Assembly (NCBI GenBank): GCA_033239525.1
Contig: BSYO01000015.1
Coordinates: 15,623,713 to 15,687,712, forward strand
DNA length: 64,000 nucleotides
Source of the DNA: Nepenthes gracilis
Taxonomy: Eukaryota; Streptophyta; Magnoliopsida; Caryophyllales; Nepenthaceae
Direction: 5' to 3'
Shown: positions 45,890-57,560 of the stretch, one piece after another
Layout of the letters: every line of letters starts with the position of its first letter
Position numbering within the stretch: position 1 is the first letter of the stretch
Translations under genes and position numbers: made by a program
The notes under the pieces: generated by a model
Told to the model about the DNA's origin: nothing
The model's input: only the letters and a program-made list of their open reading frames with translations
Databases searched by the model: none

Positions 45890-47100
45890 TATAAGCACAA
45901 CTCCTCGCCTGGTTGGGGAGGAGCCAACAGTGGAGGATTCAAGAGGTATCCCTTGAGGCCCTAGAAAGCTTCTTCGCAATTAGTCATTCACTGAAAGTCG
46001 TTTGTCTTGATACCCCTCAAAGCCTTAAAAAATGACAAATATTTCTCAGCTAACTTGGCCAAAAAGCGGGACAGGGCCACCAGGCTCCTAGTGAGCCTTT
46101 GGACATCTTTCACAATCTGAAGGCTCATCATATTCAGGATGGCTTTGATCTATTCTGGGTTAGCTTCAATCCCTCGATGTGATACAATGTAACCTAAGAA
46201 TTTTTCAGATATCACTCCAAATATACATTTAGCTGGATTGAGCTTTATCTAGTGTGCTCTTAGAACATCGAACGTCTCAGACAAATCTCAGATGTGGTCT
46301 TCGGTCACTCAACTTTTAATGAGCATGTTGTCCACATAGACCTCCATATTCCTCCCAATCTGGTCCTTAAACAACTTATTTACGAGCCGTTGATAAGTAG
46401 CACCAGCATCCTTGAGGCAAAAGGGTATAACTTGGTCCATCATGAATGAGATGTGTTCCTCGTCTTCGGGGTTCATCCTTATTTGGTTGTAACCCAAGTA
46501 CGCATCCATGAAACTCGAAAACTAATATCCAAACATCGCGTCTACAAGGGAATCGATCCTCAACAGGGGAAAACTGTCTCCGGGCACGCTTTGTTGACAT
46601 TCGTAAAGTCTACACACATCCTCTACTTTTCATTACTCTTTTTCACCATGACTATGTTGGACAGCTAGTCAAGGTACTGTACCTCTCGGATTAAATTAGT
46701 GTCCAGGAGCTTCTTCACCCCTTCCCGGATGGCCACCAACTTTTCTACTAAGTAATTTCTCTTTTTATGCCAAACGGGCTTACGACTGGGATCTAGGCAC
46801 AACTTGTAGACCATTATTCCAATCGATATCCCCGGCATGTCACTCAGTGTCCAAATAAAAACGTCCGAGTTCTATCGTAGGAAGCTAGTGAGTTGGTCTC
46901 AAAAAGCTTGTGGCAAAGAGCTTTCTATCTGGATGGTCTTTTCTGGATCTCTGGGATAGAGAAGGACTTTGTCAATGGCTTCTCCAGATTTGGCCTGTTT
47001 CAACGTCACCACATCACAAGAGTCCAAGTCTTCGATGGGATGAGGAAGTGGCATTTGGGTGATCTGGGACAGATAGCCTGTTTATCCGATAGCTTGGTCT
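45890..47100 (-). pseudogene. Reverse transcriptase of Tat element B
   Basis: Minus-strand motifs: CVDFTNVNKACP (about 46620-46580), DAYLGYNQIRMNPEDEEHIS (46505 onward), GATYQRLVNKLF, and VYVDNMLIKS with the active site YVDN at 46338-46327 instead of YVDD. Then follow KFLGYIVSHRGIEANPE, KDVQRLTRSLVALSRF and the start of the RNase H region. Stops interrupt the thumb/connection. The second active-site Asp is Asn, a G-to-A change, so the enzyme would be inactive even without the stops. Confidence 0.82.
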
Positions 47101-47690
47101 CCGAGAACCTCCCCAATCCTACATAGCGTTGGAAACTTCATCTTCAAATGTGGGATTTAGATTACGGCTCCAAATGCCATCAGGCAATGGCATCCGAGGA
47201 TAGTGTTATAGACCGAGAGCATGTCTACTACTAGGATGGAAAGGGTCTTTGATGATATCCTCGGATGGGTTCCTAACGTGATCTTAAGTTGGACGACTCC
47301 CTGCATCGGCACTGGCTCATTGTCCAACCTATAGAGAGGTCCTTCAGTTGCGGTCATCTGACTTTTTTGAGCCCTAATTTAAAGAAAATATCGAGATAGA
47401 GAATATTACGTGAGTTTTCATTATCAATAAATACCCGCTTCATCTGATAGTCTAAGCTACCATCAGAAACGAGTACTGTTACAACTAAGGGGTCAGAATG
47501 GAGGATGTTACATGGGCCATATCTTCGTTACAAAAACTAATGACCTCATTCCTAAATTCTACCCTAGGTTTCTTAATTTTTGCCGCTTGATCCTCCTGAG
47601 CGCCACCTCTGGCCAGGCAGGTGGAAACCATACAGACTACCCCCGCGGCCACTTTACCTCTTGGCGAGTCAACCTCACCCACTCCTGCTA
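47101..47690 (-). pseudogene. Aspartic protease region of Tat element B
   Basis: Minus-strand order: VISFCNEDMAHV, then MKRVFIDNENSRNILYLD where the active-site D-S/T-G-S should lie (about 47430-47405; here DNEN), a gap with stops, then PMQGVVQLKITLGTHP and LVVDMLSVYNTILGC (47320-47180). The latter is the conserved second half (F/LVVD..S.YN.ILGR). The D-S/T-G motif is lost. In the family the protease cuts the Gag-Pol precursor. Confidence 0.72.
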
Positions 47691-49215
47691 TTCCGGACGA
47701 CTATCCAAGTCTTTGCAGGAAGCGATTGATGTGACCTCTCTAAATCAGCTCTTCGATTTTCTTCTATAAAGTCCTGCAATCCTCGGTACCATGGCCTTCC
47801 ACAACGGTGGTAGTGACGATATTTAGACAAGTCATCACCTTATGGGTTCTTCGACGCCTTGGGCCATTTCAAAAAAATTTTATCCTAAATCTGCATCAGG
47901 ATATTGGTACGTGAGTCGTTCAAGGGAATAAGGTTGATAGGCATGTACTCCCTATGGATGTTCTGTTCGGACTTCTGGTGCATCCTAGGTGCTCTGGGGC
48001 CCTTGTCGATCTTCGTGCCTTCTTTTTCCATCTACTGTCCTCGGAGGGAGGCTCTCCACCTGGACAGACCTCTTCACATCATTCGCCTCTTTGGCCGTAA
48101 TGTAAGCTCTTACTATGTTCTCGGCCCCCCTGAACGTCTGCGAACCCTTGTACACAAGGTGTTTGAAGATGCTACCTCCTTCTAATGCAGACAGGAAGGC
48201 AGTCAGCTTGACTCCATTGATCAGCTTTGGAATCTACCTAGCCTCGAATATGAAGCAAAACAAAAAACTCTTCAAGCTCTCCCTGGCCCCTTGCTTTACG
48301 TGAACAAGGTGTCGTGGTTGCTTCTCGATCCTTCGACTGGAAGCGAATTGGGAGAGGAAAGCTCCTGCCAACTCATTGAATGAATGGATAGAGTCCACAG
48401 GCAGCCCATAGAATAAGATTCTTGTGTCACCCTTGAGTGTCAAGGGGAAGCACTGGCACATCGTCATCTCATCCAAGCCCTGGAGGCTCAGATGTTCATG
48501 GAAGTTATCCATGGGATCAGCGTTTCCATCGTAAGCATCAAAATTTGGCATTTTGAACTTCGGGGAAGCGGCCTCGTCCTAATCTCTATGGTGAACGAAG
48601 ATTTGCGGAGGTCAGCAGCTCCTCCCTCAGCATCGCCAAAGACTCGGCGAAATACCTTATCGAGCTTTTCCTCCACCTGCGATGATGCCGTCATCTTTTT
48701 CTCATTGAGGTAAGTCTTCAACTCGTAAAGATCTTGCGCCACTTGCTGCCCCGGACGGCTTCTAGTTCTCAAAGGGACTTCTTCTTCGAGAGGAGTTGCG
48801 TTCTAAATGGCGTGTTCTTTGCAATTGCGGACACAGCGAGGGTTTCACCTCTCTGGGCTTTCCTCCTGTATCCGAGGGCCTAAGTGTCCTTGAAGACGCA
48901 ATGGGGCTCTGCTACTGAAGGCAACTTGCATCTGAGGGGGCTCGTGTTGAGCGGCTTGTTTGTTGGGGTGTTTCTTTCCCTTTCCCTTCTTCTGGGACGT
49001 CACGGTTTATGAGGCATTGGAGGGCGCCTCCTTCATCCGCGATCCATCTTTGAACAATGGCTCTGGATGGCCTTGGAAATATTGTCCATTCTCAGTGACA
49101 ACACTTGCGCATATGGATCAGGATGATCCTCTACTCTGACATAGGGTGCAGGGCCGTTGCCGCCTGAACACATTTCTCTCACAGGAGCACTGGTCTGTCC
49201 TCGGGTGTTCACCAT
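47691..49215 (-). pseudogene. gag of Tat element B, frameshifted
   Basis: Starts MVNTRGQTSAP at 49215, 47 bp inside the primer site. Motifs: NFDAYDGNADP and QGLDEMTMCQCFPLTLKGD (48551-48400), HLVHVKQGARESLKSF (near 48300), KLINGVKLTAFLSALEGGS (near 48210-48160) and AENIVRAYITAKEAND (near 48110). Frames change around 48500 and there are stops in the C-terminal part. It corresponds to the gag of element A domain by domain. Confidence 0.8.
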
Positions 49216-49261
49216 TTTTTGAGTTTCTTGGGGAATGTACAGAGCTGACTTTTGTTGTAGT

Positions 49262-49279
49262 TTTTCGTAGATGGTGCCA
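49262..49279 (-). other. Primer-binding site of element B
   Basis: TGGCACCATCTACGAAAA on the minus strand, two bases after the LTR end. It shares TGGCACC with the site of element A but differs after that. Confidence 0.62.
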
Positions 49280-49281
49280 AA

Positions 49282-50055
49282 TGTTGCGTCTTCGGATCCT
49301 TACTCTGATAATGATGAGGATCCGACAGCAACACCAAATTGTGCACGTGAGAAGAGGAAAGAGAAAGTGACACTTGAGAATTTTACATGAAAAACATTCT
49401 CCAAAATGAGAAGGAGAAACCATAGAACTTTAATCTGAAAATTATTTTCACTATTTGGGAGTTCAGATTCAAGAGGCTGGGGATCAAGTATTATGAAACT
49501 TGAAAGAGTCACTTTCACTACACAAGTCCTCATAGTGTCACGATGTGACTTTTCTGTTCTTTCTCTCTTTTTACTTTTGTGAATGCAAGAGCTCAAAATT
49601 CTCTCCTCCAAAATTCTCAGATCCTTTGGTAGGTATAAAGTGAATGCTTATATAGTAGGCAAAACTCCTTGCATGGTGCTGCCACGTTGTGCTGGCGTAT
49701 GCAGAAAGTCCTACCATTAACTCTGCAAATCCATTCTGCCATGTTAGGAAGGTTGAGTGTATGAAGGATGACTCTGCGAGGTGTCACGTCACGCATGGAC
49801 CAGAAGCCCTCATCCTCTATGCAGGTTGCGTGTTGTAGAGCGCACGTGCTGCTAGTGACGTTACCTATGAGCTGGTGTCCTCGTCCATTACTGGCCACTA
49901 TCTATGACAAGTCCGCGGGCCTTTGGGCCTCTTGGGCCTTCTCTGCCATATTGACCTCCTAGGCCACATGGGCTTCTTGGGCCATTCAGATACGTGGACC
50001 CATTTTGTGCAAGCGGGTTTTATACTTGGGCCTTAGGTGGATCCGCTACCCATCA
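49282..50055 (-). repeat. 5' LTR of element B (774 bp)
   Basis: Minus strand starts TGATGGGTAGCGGATCC and ends GACGCAACA. A TATA box (TATATAAG) is on the minus strand at 49654-49647. The start TGATGGGTAG is shared with the LTR of element 1. No other copy of this LTR was seen in the window. Confidence 0.75.
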
Positions 50056-51247
50056 CCATGTTTTCATGATAATATGTGCACGAATTTATTATAAGACAAG
50101 TATTAGAATAATAATACTTGAAGGATTAAATAATAAACAACACCAAATGAAGGAAGGAATCAAGTACACTTGCCAAATATTCAGTCGAAAATCCTTGTTG
50201 TCTTCGATTTCTCCTCAACTCTCTTTCTTGGTTCCTTATTTTCCTTCTATTTCTTCCCTTCTTTTCCTTCTGCTTTTCTCTTGTTCTCCGTCTGTTTTCT
50301 TCCTCACGTTTTCCTCTCTTTTCCTCTTCCTCTCTTCCTCACATGTCTCTTATAGATTTAAGGGTCAAGTGGTGAGTCATCTGCAGCTGAGAGGCTGCTG
50401 CCCACGTTGCACCAAGCTTCTGATTTTAGTTGCTGCTGCTGTCTACTTCAGCAGCTGTGGGAGGTGGCTGCTTCTGCAGCCATGGGATAAGCACGTTTTT
50501 ATCTTATCCTTAATTTAGCTAAGTTTTGGAAACTGCTGCTGTCGTGCAGTGTGTGTGTATAAATATTTTCCTTATTAATATATATAGATTTTGTTGGAAG
50601 GTGGTGCAGCTGCCCGTGGCTTTATCTTTGCTGAATTGTATCCGCAAATGTATATATATATGTGCTGCCATGTGTGTGCTGTGTGCTTATTTATATATAT
50701 ATATTATAGCATAGTTAGAGGTGAGGCTGCTGCCGTGTGCCCGTGGCTCATTCGCCAATTTAGTATGCTGCTGTTGAAATTGTCTCTTGCTAAATTCTTG
50801 GAATTCAGCTTAAATGAAGAGGCTGCCACGTGTTTGTTTAGTGAAGTATCTTATAATTTTACTTAATTTAATTTATACTATATTTGATCAATTATTTAAA
50901 TTCGATTACTAATCGGATCTAATTTGGGTAATCGGGTTACCTTATAATCAACCAAAATTAATTTAATTACTATTCGAGTAAGAATTTTTTAACCGAATTA
51001 GTACCTATCGCTGGTTCTCTATTTTATTAACCACGATTGAAGTCAGTTTCATTAAATAAATTTTTATAGCATTTCTGGGTGAGTTTCTGACTTTTGGGTT
51101 TTCACTATTCATTATTCTTAATTTTTTTACCGATATCCTCAAATCGGTGAAAATCTCCAATTTCACGTATTTTATTTTTTAGTAATTCCTCAGATATCGA
51201 ATTTTTCTGCATCCTTTGACCTTGATCGGAAGATCTCGAACCTTACA
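50056..51247 (-). repeat. Tekay-like LTR fragment, minus strand
   Basis: The right edge on the minus strand begins TGTAAGGTTCGAGATC, the usual start of Tekay/Del LTRs. The body has a pyrimidine-rich stretch (50210-50345), a GCTGCTGCC-rich part and short TA repeats. It is cut at 50056 by the LTR of element B, so its end is missing. Confidence 0.5.
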
Positions 51248-52405
51248 GCCACATCAGGCATACTTCAAACACCAACATTCTACCACAATCATGCATGACC
51301 ATTATAATAGGCGCAACTTTCCGGTGTCACATGTCCTATCCAATCCACACACGTATACCCATTAGACGCACAGTTTCTATTAAGAAAGCATACAAGCATG
51401 GAAATTGACGGCAGTCAAAACTGGACTAATATCCTTAAATTATATTTTTTTTAATTTATTATTATATAATTATTGCATAAATTAACTCAACGCATATTAA
51501 TAATAATATCATAATTCATGAATAAGAAATTAGGTGTTACATAGGCCGTAATTCAAGTGTGAGCAACTTCTCTAACTTTCTCGAATAGATTTAAATTCTA
51601 TATGAGGAGTTGAAAATTTTGATTTGAAGTAAAATTTTTCATCCAATAGTTTGGTAAGCCAATTTTTACTAGGATAATCATTTTCATTCCTTAACACAAA
51701 CTAAAAATTATTGTCACAATACTAATATGAGTAGATAATAATAGAGACATTGAAGATAATTATTATAGATAACCAATTTCAATTCCTAAATAACCAAAGC
51801 CATGTCGGATATCATTTACTAAAATCATAAATAAAATAATTAATATTATTCACAACGGTCATAGGAATTGCCAAACTATTTCCGTTCGTCCATAAATCAC
51901 TTAAGCACCTGCTCGATGCAAAAATATCTACAAAAAAAAGTATCCAACTAAAATACATAATAAATCACAAAATAAAACCCTAGACAACATTCAACTTGGC
52001 TTACTAGCCTGAATACAAACTACAGAACTTAAATATATAAATCAAATACTTATAATCTAAACAACCCTCAATAATTTAAATTCAACTAAACAAAAGTGTT
52101 TGATAATCTTCTGTCCATATCCTACAAGTATTCACAGCTTACCAAATTAGAATAGTTAAAAAAATACAAATAGAGAGCCTAATAAATGTAAAACCATAAA
52201 ATCATATACATACATATATGTATGTATGTATACATATATACATATATGTACATATATGTATATATATATATATATGTAAAAACAAACCATATATATGCAT
52301 ATAATAAACAACTAAGTATTAATAAAAAAGATGGAATGATAAAAAACTATAAAATCAATGTGAAATCTAAAATATAAATTTTTCATTAAATATATTCGAA
52401 ACTCT
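51248..52405. other. Unassigned AT-rich sequence
   Basis: No coding region. On the minus strand TGTAACACCTAATTTC begins at 51541 and looks like another LTR start, but the body to 51248 could not be matched. A TA/CATA microsatellite occupies 52205-52277. Confidence 0.35.
52205..52277. repeat. CATA/TGTA/TA microsatellite
   Basis: Alternating ATACATAT, TGTATGTA and TATATA units form an imperfect palindromic AT-rich tract. Confidence 0.85.
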
Positions 52406-52410
52406 GATTT
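52406..52410. repeat. Target-site duplication GATTT, left copy
   Basis: The five bases before the solo LTR are GATTT, repeated directly after it at 54721-54725. Five bases is the normal duplication for gypsy elements. Confidence 0.82.
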
Positions 52411-54442
52411 TGTAACGTACCATATTTTTAACTAAAAATTCGGTAGAGTTTTGAACTGTAATATGATCGTCAGCTTAATACAAAACCTATACAATAACCA
52501 CATAATCCACAATACTCAAAACATAGGATCCAAAAGCTATAATTAATAACATGTAGTACCGACGTCATAGCTATTGGTACAATATCAGTTCAAACAAGAT
52601 ACCACTAGGTATCCACAATTAACCATAAAAACCTGTGGAAGTTCGTATATGTATAAGATATAGTGGAAACTATATAACGTATACGTCATAATCATGCACA
52701 TACATCGACATACATAACCATATTAAAATAATACAAAGTACTCCATCTCATACAAAAATCATAAAACTAAGTCCCAAAAGGCTCTTCTATCGAGATCTGC
52801 AGCCTATCCCACTCCTAAGCTCTATTCAATCTCATCAGGTATAAGGGCATATTTATCTGGAAGGAAAAAAGTAATAATAGTAAGTCAAATACTCAATAAG
52901 TAAATATAATGAAAAATAATTTATAATATATTCAAATAAAGCAAGAAAGGGAATAGGAGCAATATGTATAGATGCATTAAATATGAGACATGATCAAATA
53001 CACTTTTTGAAATACGTTTATCTTTTCTGTTTTATTTATTCCTATTTTAGATTCTAAAACATATAAAATTTCATTATATTTATGGACTAGGGATAATAAG
53101 CCTTAACAGCTAACAGTGCGGAAGAATGAGGAAAAAAATGTGTTTGTTTCTACACATTTTAAAGCGTATAACCAGGCAATTCAATACCCCATGGCAAGTA
53201 GTATACCTTTAATCTAATATATGAGGCCATATCACATATGCCACCATATCTCCCGTGGTCTAAAATCAATTCTCGTGCTTTCACAATAATACCTTAAGAC
53301 ATACCAAGAAATATCATCAATTATAATACACGACTAGGATAATCATTGAGTTTTTACTATAATATCACTAGCATATTAGGAGATACTACCCTCTAAAATA
53401 TAAATTTGTAATCCAAATTTTACAATTTCTTATTCTTTGAGGGAAATTCCACCAAATTTCTTTCACAAAGTTCTCACTTTGAGAGAACGAATTATACATA
53501 TATCAAGTTGTGACATTTTCTTCATATACTTACATAATTTTTATATTTCTTATGCATTTAAATTTTCACATGATTTAAATTATATGCATGAATATCATAA
53601 AGTATGAAAAAAAAAAAACTCTTACCACCGTGAGCCAAATGTAACTTTAAAACTTTCGAATCACAATTTTCTTCACAAATGATTTACATATAATATTTTC
53701 GGAATATACAATTGAGTATATACAATTACATATGATTAAATACCAATTAAATAAAATAGAATCATGCAAAAATTTTCAAATAACTCGGGTGAACAGGGCC
53801 CGGCGTGGGTTTAGGATCCCGTATATGTAAAATCGGGCAAAACTTGGAAAATCGGACACCCAATCCGTAAATAACCATATTTAAGATATCGACTTTCATT
53901 ATCTAAAGTCAAATCATGTGTAAAACTCAAAATAATTAGTTAAACGAGGTCCAAGTGCTGGTTAGGATTTCAACTAATATAATTTCACATAAAACTACCA
54001 AATTGGATATCTAATCGATAAATTAACATATATAATTGGTAATGATATTTTAGAGCCAATTTATGTAAAAGCCCCAAAAATCGGAGGGTAAAAGCATCTG
54101 GGCACGGGGTTAGAGTTTCGGTGCGAAAACTGGTCAAAAACTAAGAAATCGGATATAAAATTAATATATATGCATACTCAAATCATAGGTAACATGAAAA
54201 TAAAAGTATGGATGAGTATCGAGATAAAAATACCCAATGGAATCCAATAAACAATGCAAAAGGAGAAAAAAAAATAGATATTAGTATCTTGTCTCGACCT
54301 GATCTATCACTTCTCTAACTAACTCAAAGTCAAAATCGAATTCAAAAACCTCAATTTCCTCCTTCTCTCTCTACTTCTTCAGCCCTCTCTATCTCCTTTT
54401 CCTTCCCCCCTCTTCTTCCCAAAAGCCCTTCCCGTTCCCGTT

Positions 54443-54526
<84 letters not shown>

Positions 54527-54720
54527 TATATTCATTTTCTTTTATTTCAAATCCCCAAATCAATACTCGGGCAATAATAAGGGTGCACTTTAGGTGCCAA
54601 CCCAACTAATCCAAATATTTTTCAAAATTTTATAAAATTTAATTATTTTTTTTCATACTAAAATTATCCAAAATAATAAATAATCCTAATTAAATTGGGT
54701 AAAAAAGTTTAATATATTCA
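52411..54720 (-). repeat. Solo LTR of the Tekay-like group II family
   Basis: Plus strand starts TGTAACGTACCAT and ends TATATTCA; minus strand therefore starts TGAATATATTAAAC and ends GGTACGTTACA. It is homologous to 9772-12609 in the same orientation: GACGTCATAGCTATTGGTAC, CAAGATACCACTAGGTA, and the CT block with ATT repeat. Identical 5-bp flanks and the absence of internal sequence show it is a solo LTR left by LTR-LTR recombination. Confidence 0.88.
54446..54522. repeat. (ATT)25 microsatellite in the solo LTR
   Basis: About 25 uninterrupted ATT units; the longest perfect array in the window. It sits beside a CT-rich stretch (54357-54440), as in the related LTRs. Confidence 0.95.
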
Positions 54721-54725
54721 GATTT
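54721..54725. repeat. Target-site duplication GATTT, right copy
   Basis: Identical to 52406-52410 and directly adjacent to the LTR end. Confidence 0.82.
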
Positions 54726-56019
54726 CATACAAACAATTCAATAAAAATATATGAATATTCAAATCATATAAATAATATGAAATCATCATAATATAAAAAC
54801 AATGACAATGCATCCACAAAACATAAAGTCTGAAGAATTATATTGGAAACATGTAAAAACTTAAAAGGCTTAGTCATCTCAATTTATAAAATACAATTCT
54901 AATCTAATCATAAGTTTCAAGAACTGATGACTTACACACATTAACTAATCAAAAGGCTAATCTTAATGAACGAGCTACTTATATTTTTTTGTAACTTTAG
55001 GCTAATATGCTATTATCTAAAATTTGTAGATAGGCCATCTACATTACCCTATAAATATAGTCAAATGTTACTTTTTTTTATTCTTAGATAATAGGTATAT
55101 TCTTTAAGTGTACCTACTATACTAAAAATGTCTAAATATAAGCCATCAATTCACTTATAATAGTTTTCATTTGTCAAAATGAAAAACTTTATAATAAATA
55201 TATAAAACTTTTTCATTCTCTAAAAAAATGTAAACTCAAATGACATTACAAAATAGAGTTTTTATCGAAAGTTGTATGAAAGTAGCAAGCAAGGTTAATG
55301 CACAAATATTCTATAATTTCTTTATAATATTTCAATATCAAAATATAATCCTTAAATATAATCAAGTGTTCAATAAAAACAAATAAAATCTCAAAATATT
55401 CTCTAGGAATTGATAAAATCTTAAATATTTGGTAAAATATACATTCATACAACAATATGCAAAACAAAATATAAATGGTGATATGTATATACATTTAATA
55501 GGAATTGTAAGTAAAATTGAAGGATTTAAATAAAAAATTAAAGAATAAATTTAGATATACTTACATTAAATTTTAAATTTAATAAATCTGATACAAAATA
55601 GCTTTGAAACCTCTTTCCTTCTCATTCACTTTCTTCTTGTTTGTCTTTCTCCCTTTTCTTTTTCTCTCTTCTCTCCCTTTTTCAAGTGCTAAATGATAGA
55701 AAATCAGATAAATGACCCTTTTATATTAAAATGATGCACAAGCACTAAATAAGTGCACATCATGCACTACTTATAGATAAATGTGCACACTAGCACTACA
55801 TTAGGCATCCATCAGGTGAGAAGCTTCTATCAAAACATGCGTGAGTATGATATAAGTGCCTATCCGACACTAATTCTTATTTTCTCAAATTTCATTTTGT
55901 TTTCTTCAATATTTTCATTTTAAGAGTATCTCCCATGCTAATATAATGAATAATAATTATGATATCATAAATATAAATAAAAAAGTCAAGCATTAGAAGC
56001 ATCTCCCAAGTGGGTTCCC
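54726..56019. other. Unassigned AT-rich sequence with LTR-like fragment
   Basis: No coding region was recognised. A CT-rich stretch at 55612-55682, preceded by AGATATACTTACATTAA, resembles the corresponding part of the Tekay-like LTRs on the minus strand. No ends or target duplication could be fixed. Confidence 0.35.
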
Positions 56020-56960
56020 TTAGGATCGTTAGATGGGCCTAGAGCATGGATAGGAGTTTGTCTACCATCCTTATCTAATTTAGCCTTTAAATAATTAATT
56101 ATTGTTTAGTTGGCCACCTCTACTTATTTATTTATTTGTTAGTCTATAATTGATATGTGAACTAATTCGATAACAAGGCATATACAATACTTCGAAATCT
56201 TTTTTCAAAGAATTAAGTATTATTGTCGATGACTATAACCTCCAATATCCCAAAATATATAGACAATACTTTGACACATGAATTCTATAACATCTTATTA
56301 TGTAAGTTTGGCTAGAGAAGAAGTTTCTACCCACTTTGTGAAATAGTCAACTACAATGATAATGAATTTTCTCTGACCTAAAACCGGAGGAAAAGTACCT
56401 AATATGTCCAACTCCTATTATGCAAATAGCAAGGGATCCTACATGGCTTGGAATTTCATGTGTGGTTATTTGGGGACACTACTGTAGATTTGATAGCTAT
56501 CATATTTTTTGATGAATTCCATTACGTTCTTCTTTATTGTTGGCTAATAATAATTTTATCACATAATTTTGAAGGTTAAATTCTTTCCTTCAATATACTC
56601 TACATATGGCGAGACGTACTTCTCTAAGGGTGTAATTGGCTTCCATTGGAATCAAATAGCACATAGATGGTATTAAGTAACCCCTTGCATATAGTGATCC
56701 ATCTACTATAATGTACTAACACGTGGTTTTCGTCATCCACTTTGCCTCTATTGGATGGCTTGGCAATGTTTCACTTTAAAAATCTATTAAGTATAGGCTC
56801 ATCTAAATTGTCTTACCAGGCACTTGAAGAATTTTATCTTGCTCCTTGATACTTTGTATTGGAAGTATTGCTCTCATATTCTAAGCATATTATTTTGAAC
56901 AGCCAAATGTTATTATCTTTGAAAGGCAATCGATTTTTAGTTATTTTCTTTAGGAATTTG
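56020..56960 (-). pseudogene. Integrase remnant of Tat element C
   Basis: Minus-strand motifs: KKNVMEFIKKYDSYQ (zinc-finger end, cysteines lost), ELDILGTFPPVLGQRKFIII and VVDYFTKWVETSSLA (near 56420-56320). After a damaged stretch, VEVAN*TIINYLKAKLDK (near 56110-56080) corresponds to GQAEVTNRTILxGLKTRLD. The second catalytic Asp region is not readable. The C-terminal part is missing. Confidence 0.7.
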
Positions 56961-57560
56961 AATAATCTTGAACTTGTCAAGAAATGACAAGAGAGCCTAA
57001 ACCTTGTAGAGATATTTAGCTAATTCTAGATTGGTTGCCTCAAAATTAGCTAATATTTGATTGATTACTAATTTGGAATCATTGTAGTTAGTTAAATTCA
57101 TGATGGAATAGTCCTTTGCCAACTTTAATCCAATTAGTAAAGCTTTATATTTGGGTATGTTGTTGGTCATTGGGGACCCAAAAGTGATCAAAAATTTGAT
57201 CTTAAACCCTTAGGGTAAAGTCAGCACTATTTTGACTCTGCTACTTATTTGGGAAGATACTCTGTCCACATGTAATATCCACCTGGGTGGTGGCTTGTCT
57301 AGTGCTGCCCCCAAGGATCCAATTGCCTCATCCTAGATCGAGGTTATTATTTCAACAATAAAATCTATAAAGGCTTAAACCTTTATAAAGAGTCAAGTTT
57401 GAAACCCTATATCAAATTCACTCAACTGAATCAACCACATGACTAAGCATCTGAATACTTTTAACTTTTGTAAAATCATTTCTAGTGGTTATCTGTTAAG
57501 ACCACGATTTTATAAACCTAAAAATATGGTCAAAGTTTCATTACTATAAAAACTAATGCT
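56961..57560 (-). pseudogene. RNase H remnants of Tat element C
   Basis: The frame 57191-56997 reads TFGSPMTNNIPKYKALLIGL, KLAKDY, NDSKLVINQILANFEA and LAKYL. This is the second (archaeal-type) RNase H of Tat elements: NNxxEYEALIAGL, SDSQLVVNQ and MAKYL. The Glu of EYE is Lys and the Ser of SDS is Asn. The first RNase H is barely visible upstream. Confidence 0.7.

Larger units (their letters stand above)
45890..50055 (-). mobile_element. 5' half of a Tat-lineage gypsy element (element B), minus strand
   Basis: On the minus strand the order is LTR (50055-49282), primer site, gag, protease, RT up to the start of RNase H (PPLLAPPQPGEELCLYL near 45942-45890). RNase H, integrase and 3' LTR are lost. 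It faces element A, and the two are joined inside their internal regions. LTR sequence and length (774 bp) differ from element A, so it is a different Tat family. Confidence 0.82.

Noticed and set aside
52400..52411. AAATCAGAG on the minus strand next to the solo LTR as a primer-binding site
   Set aside because: It overlaps the GATTT target duplication and no internal sequence follows; the solo LTR reading explains the site better.
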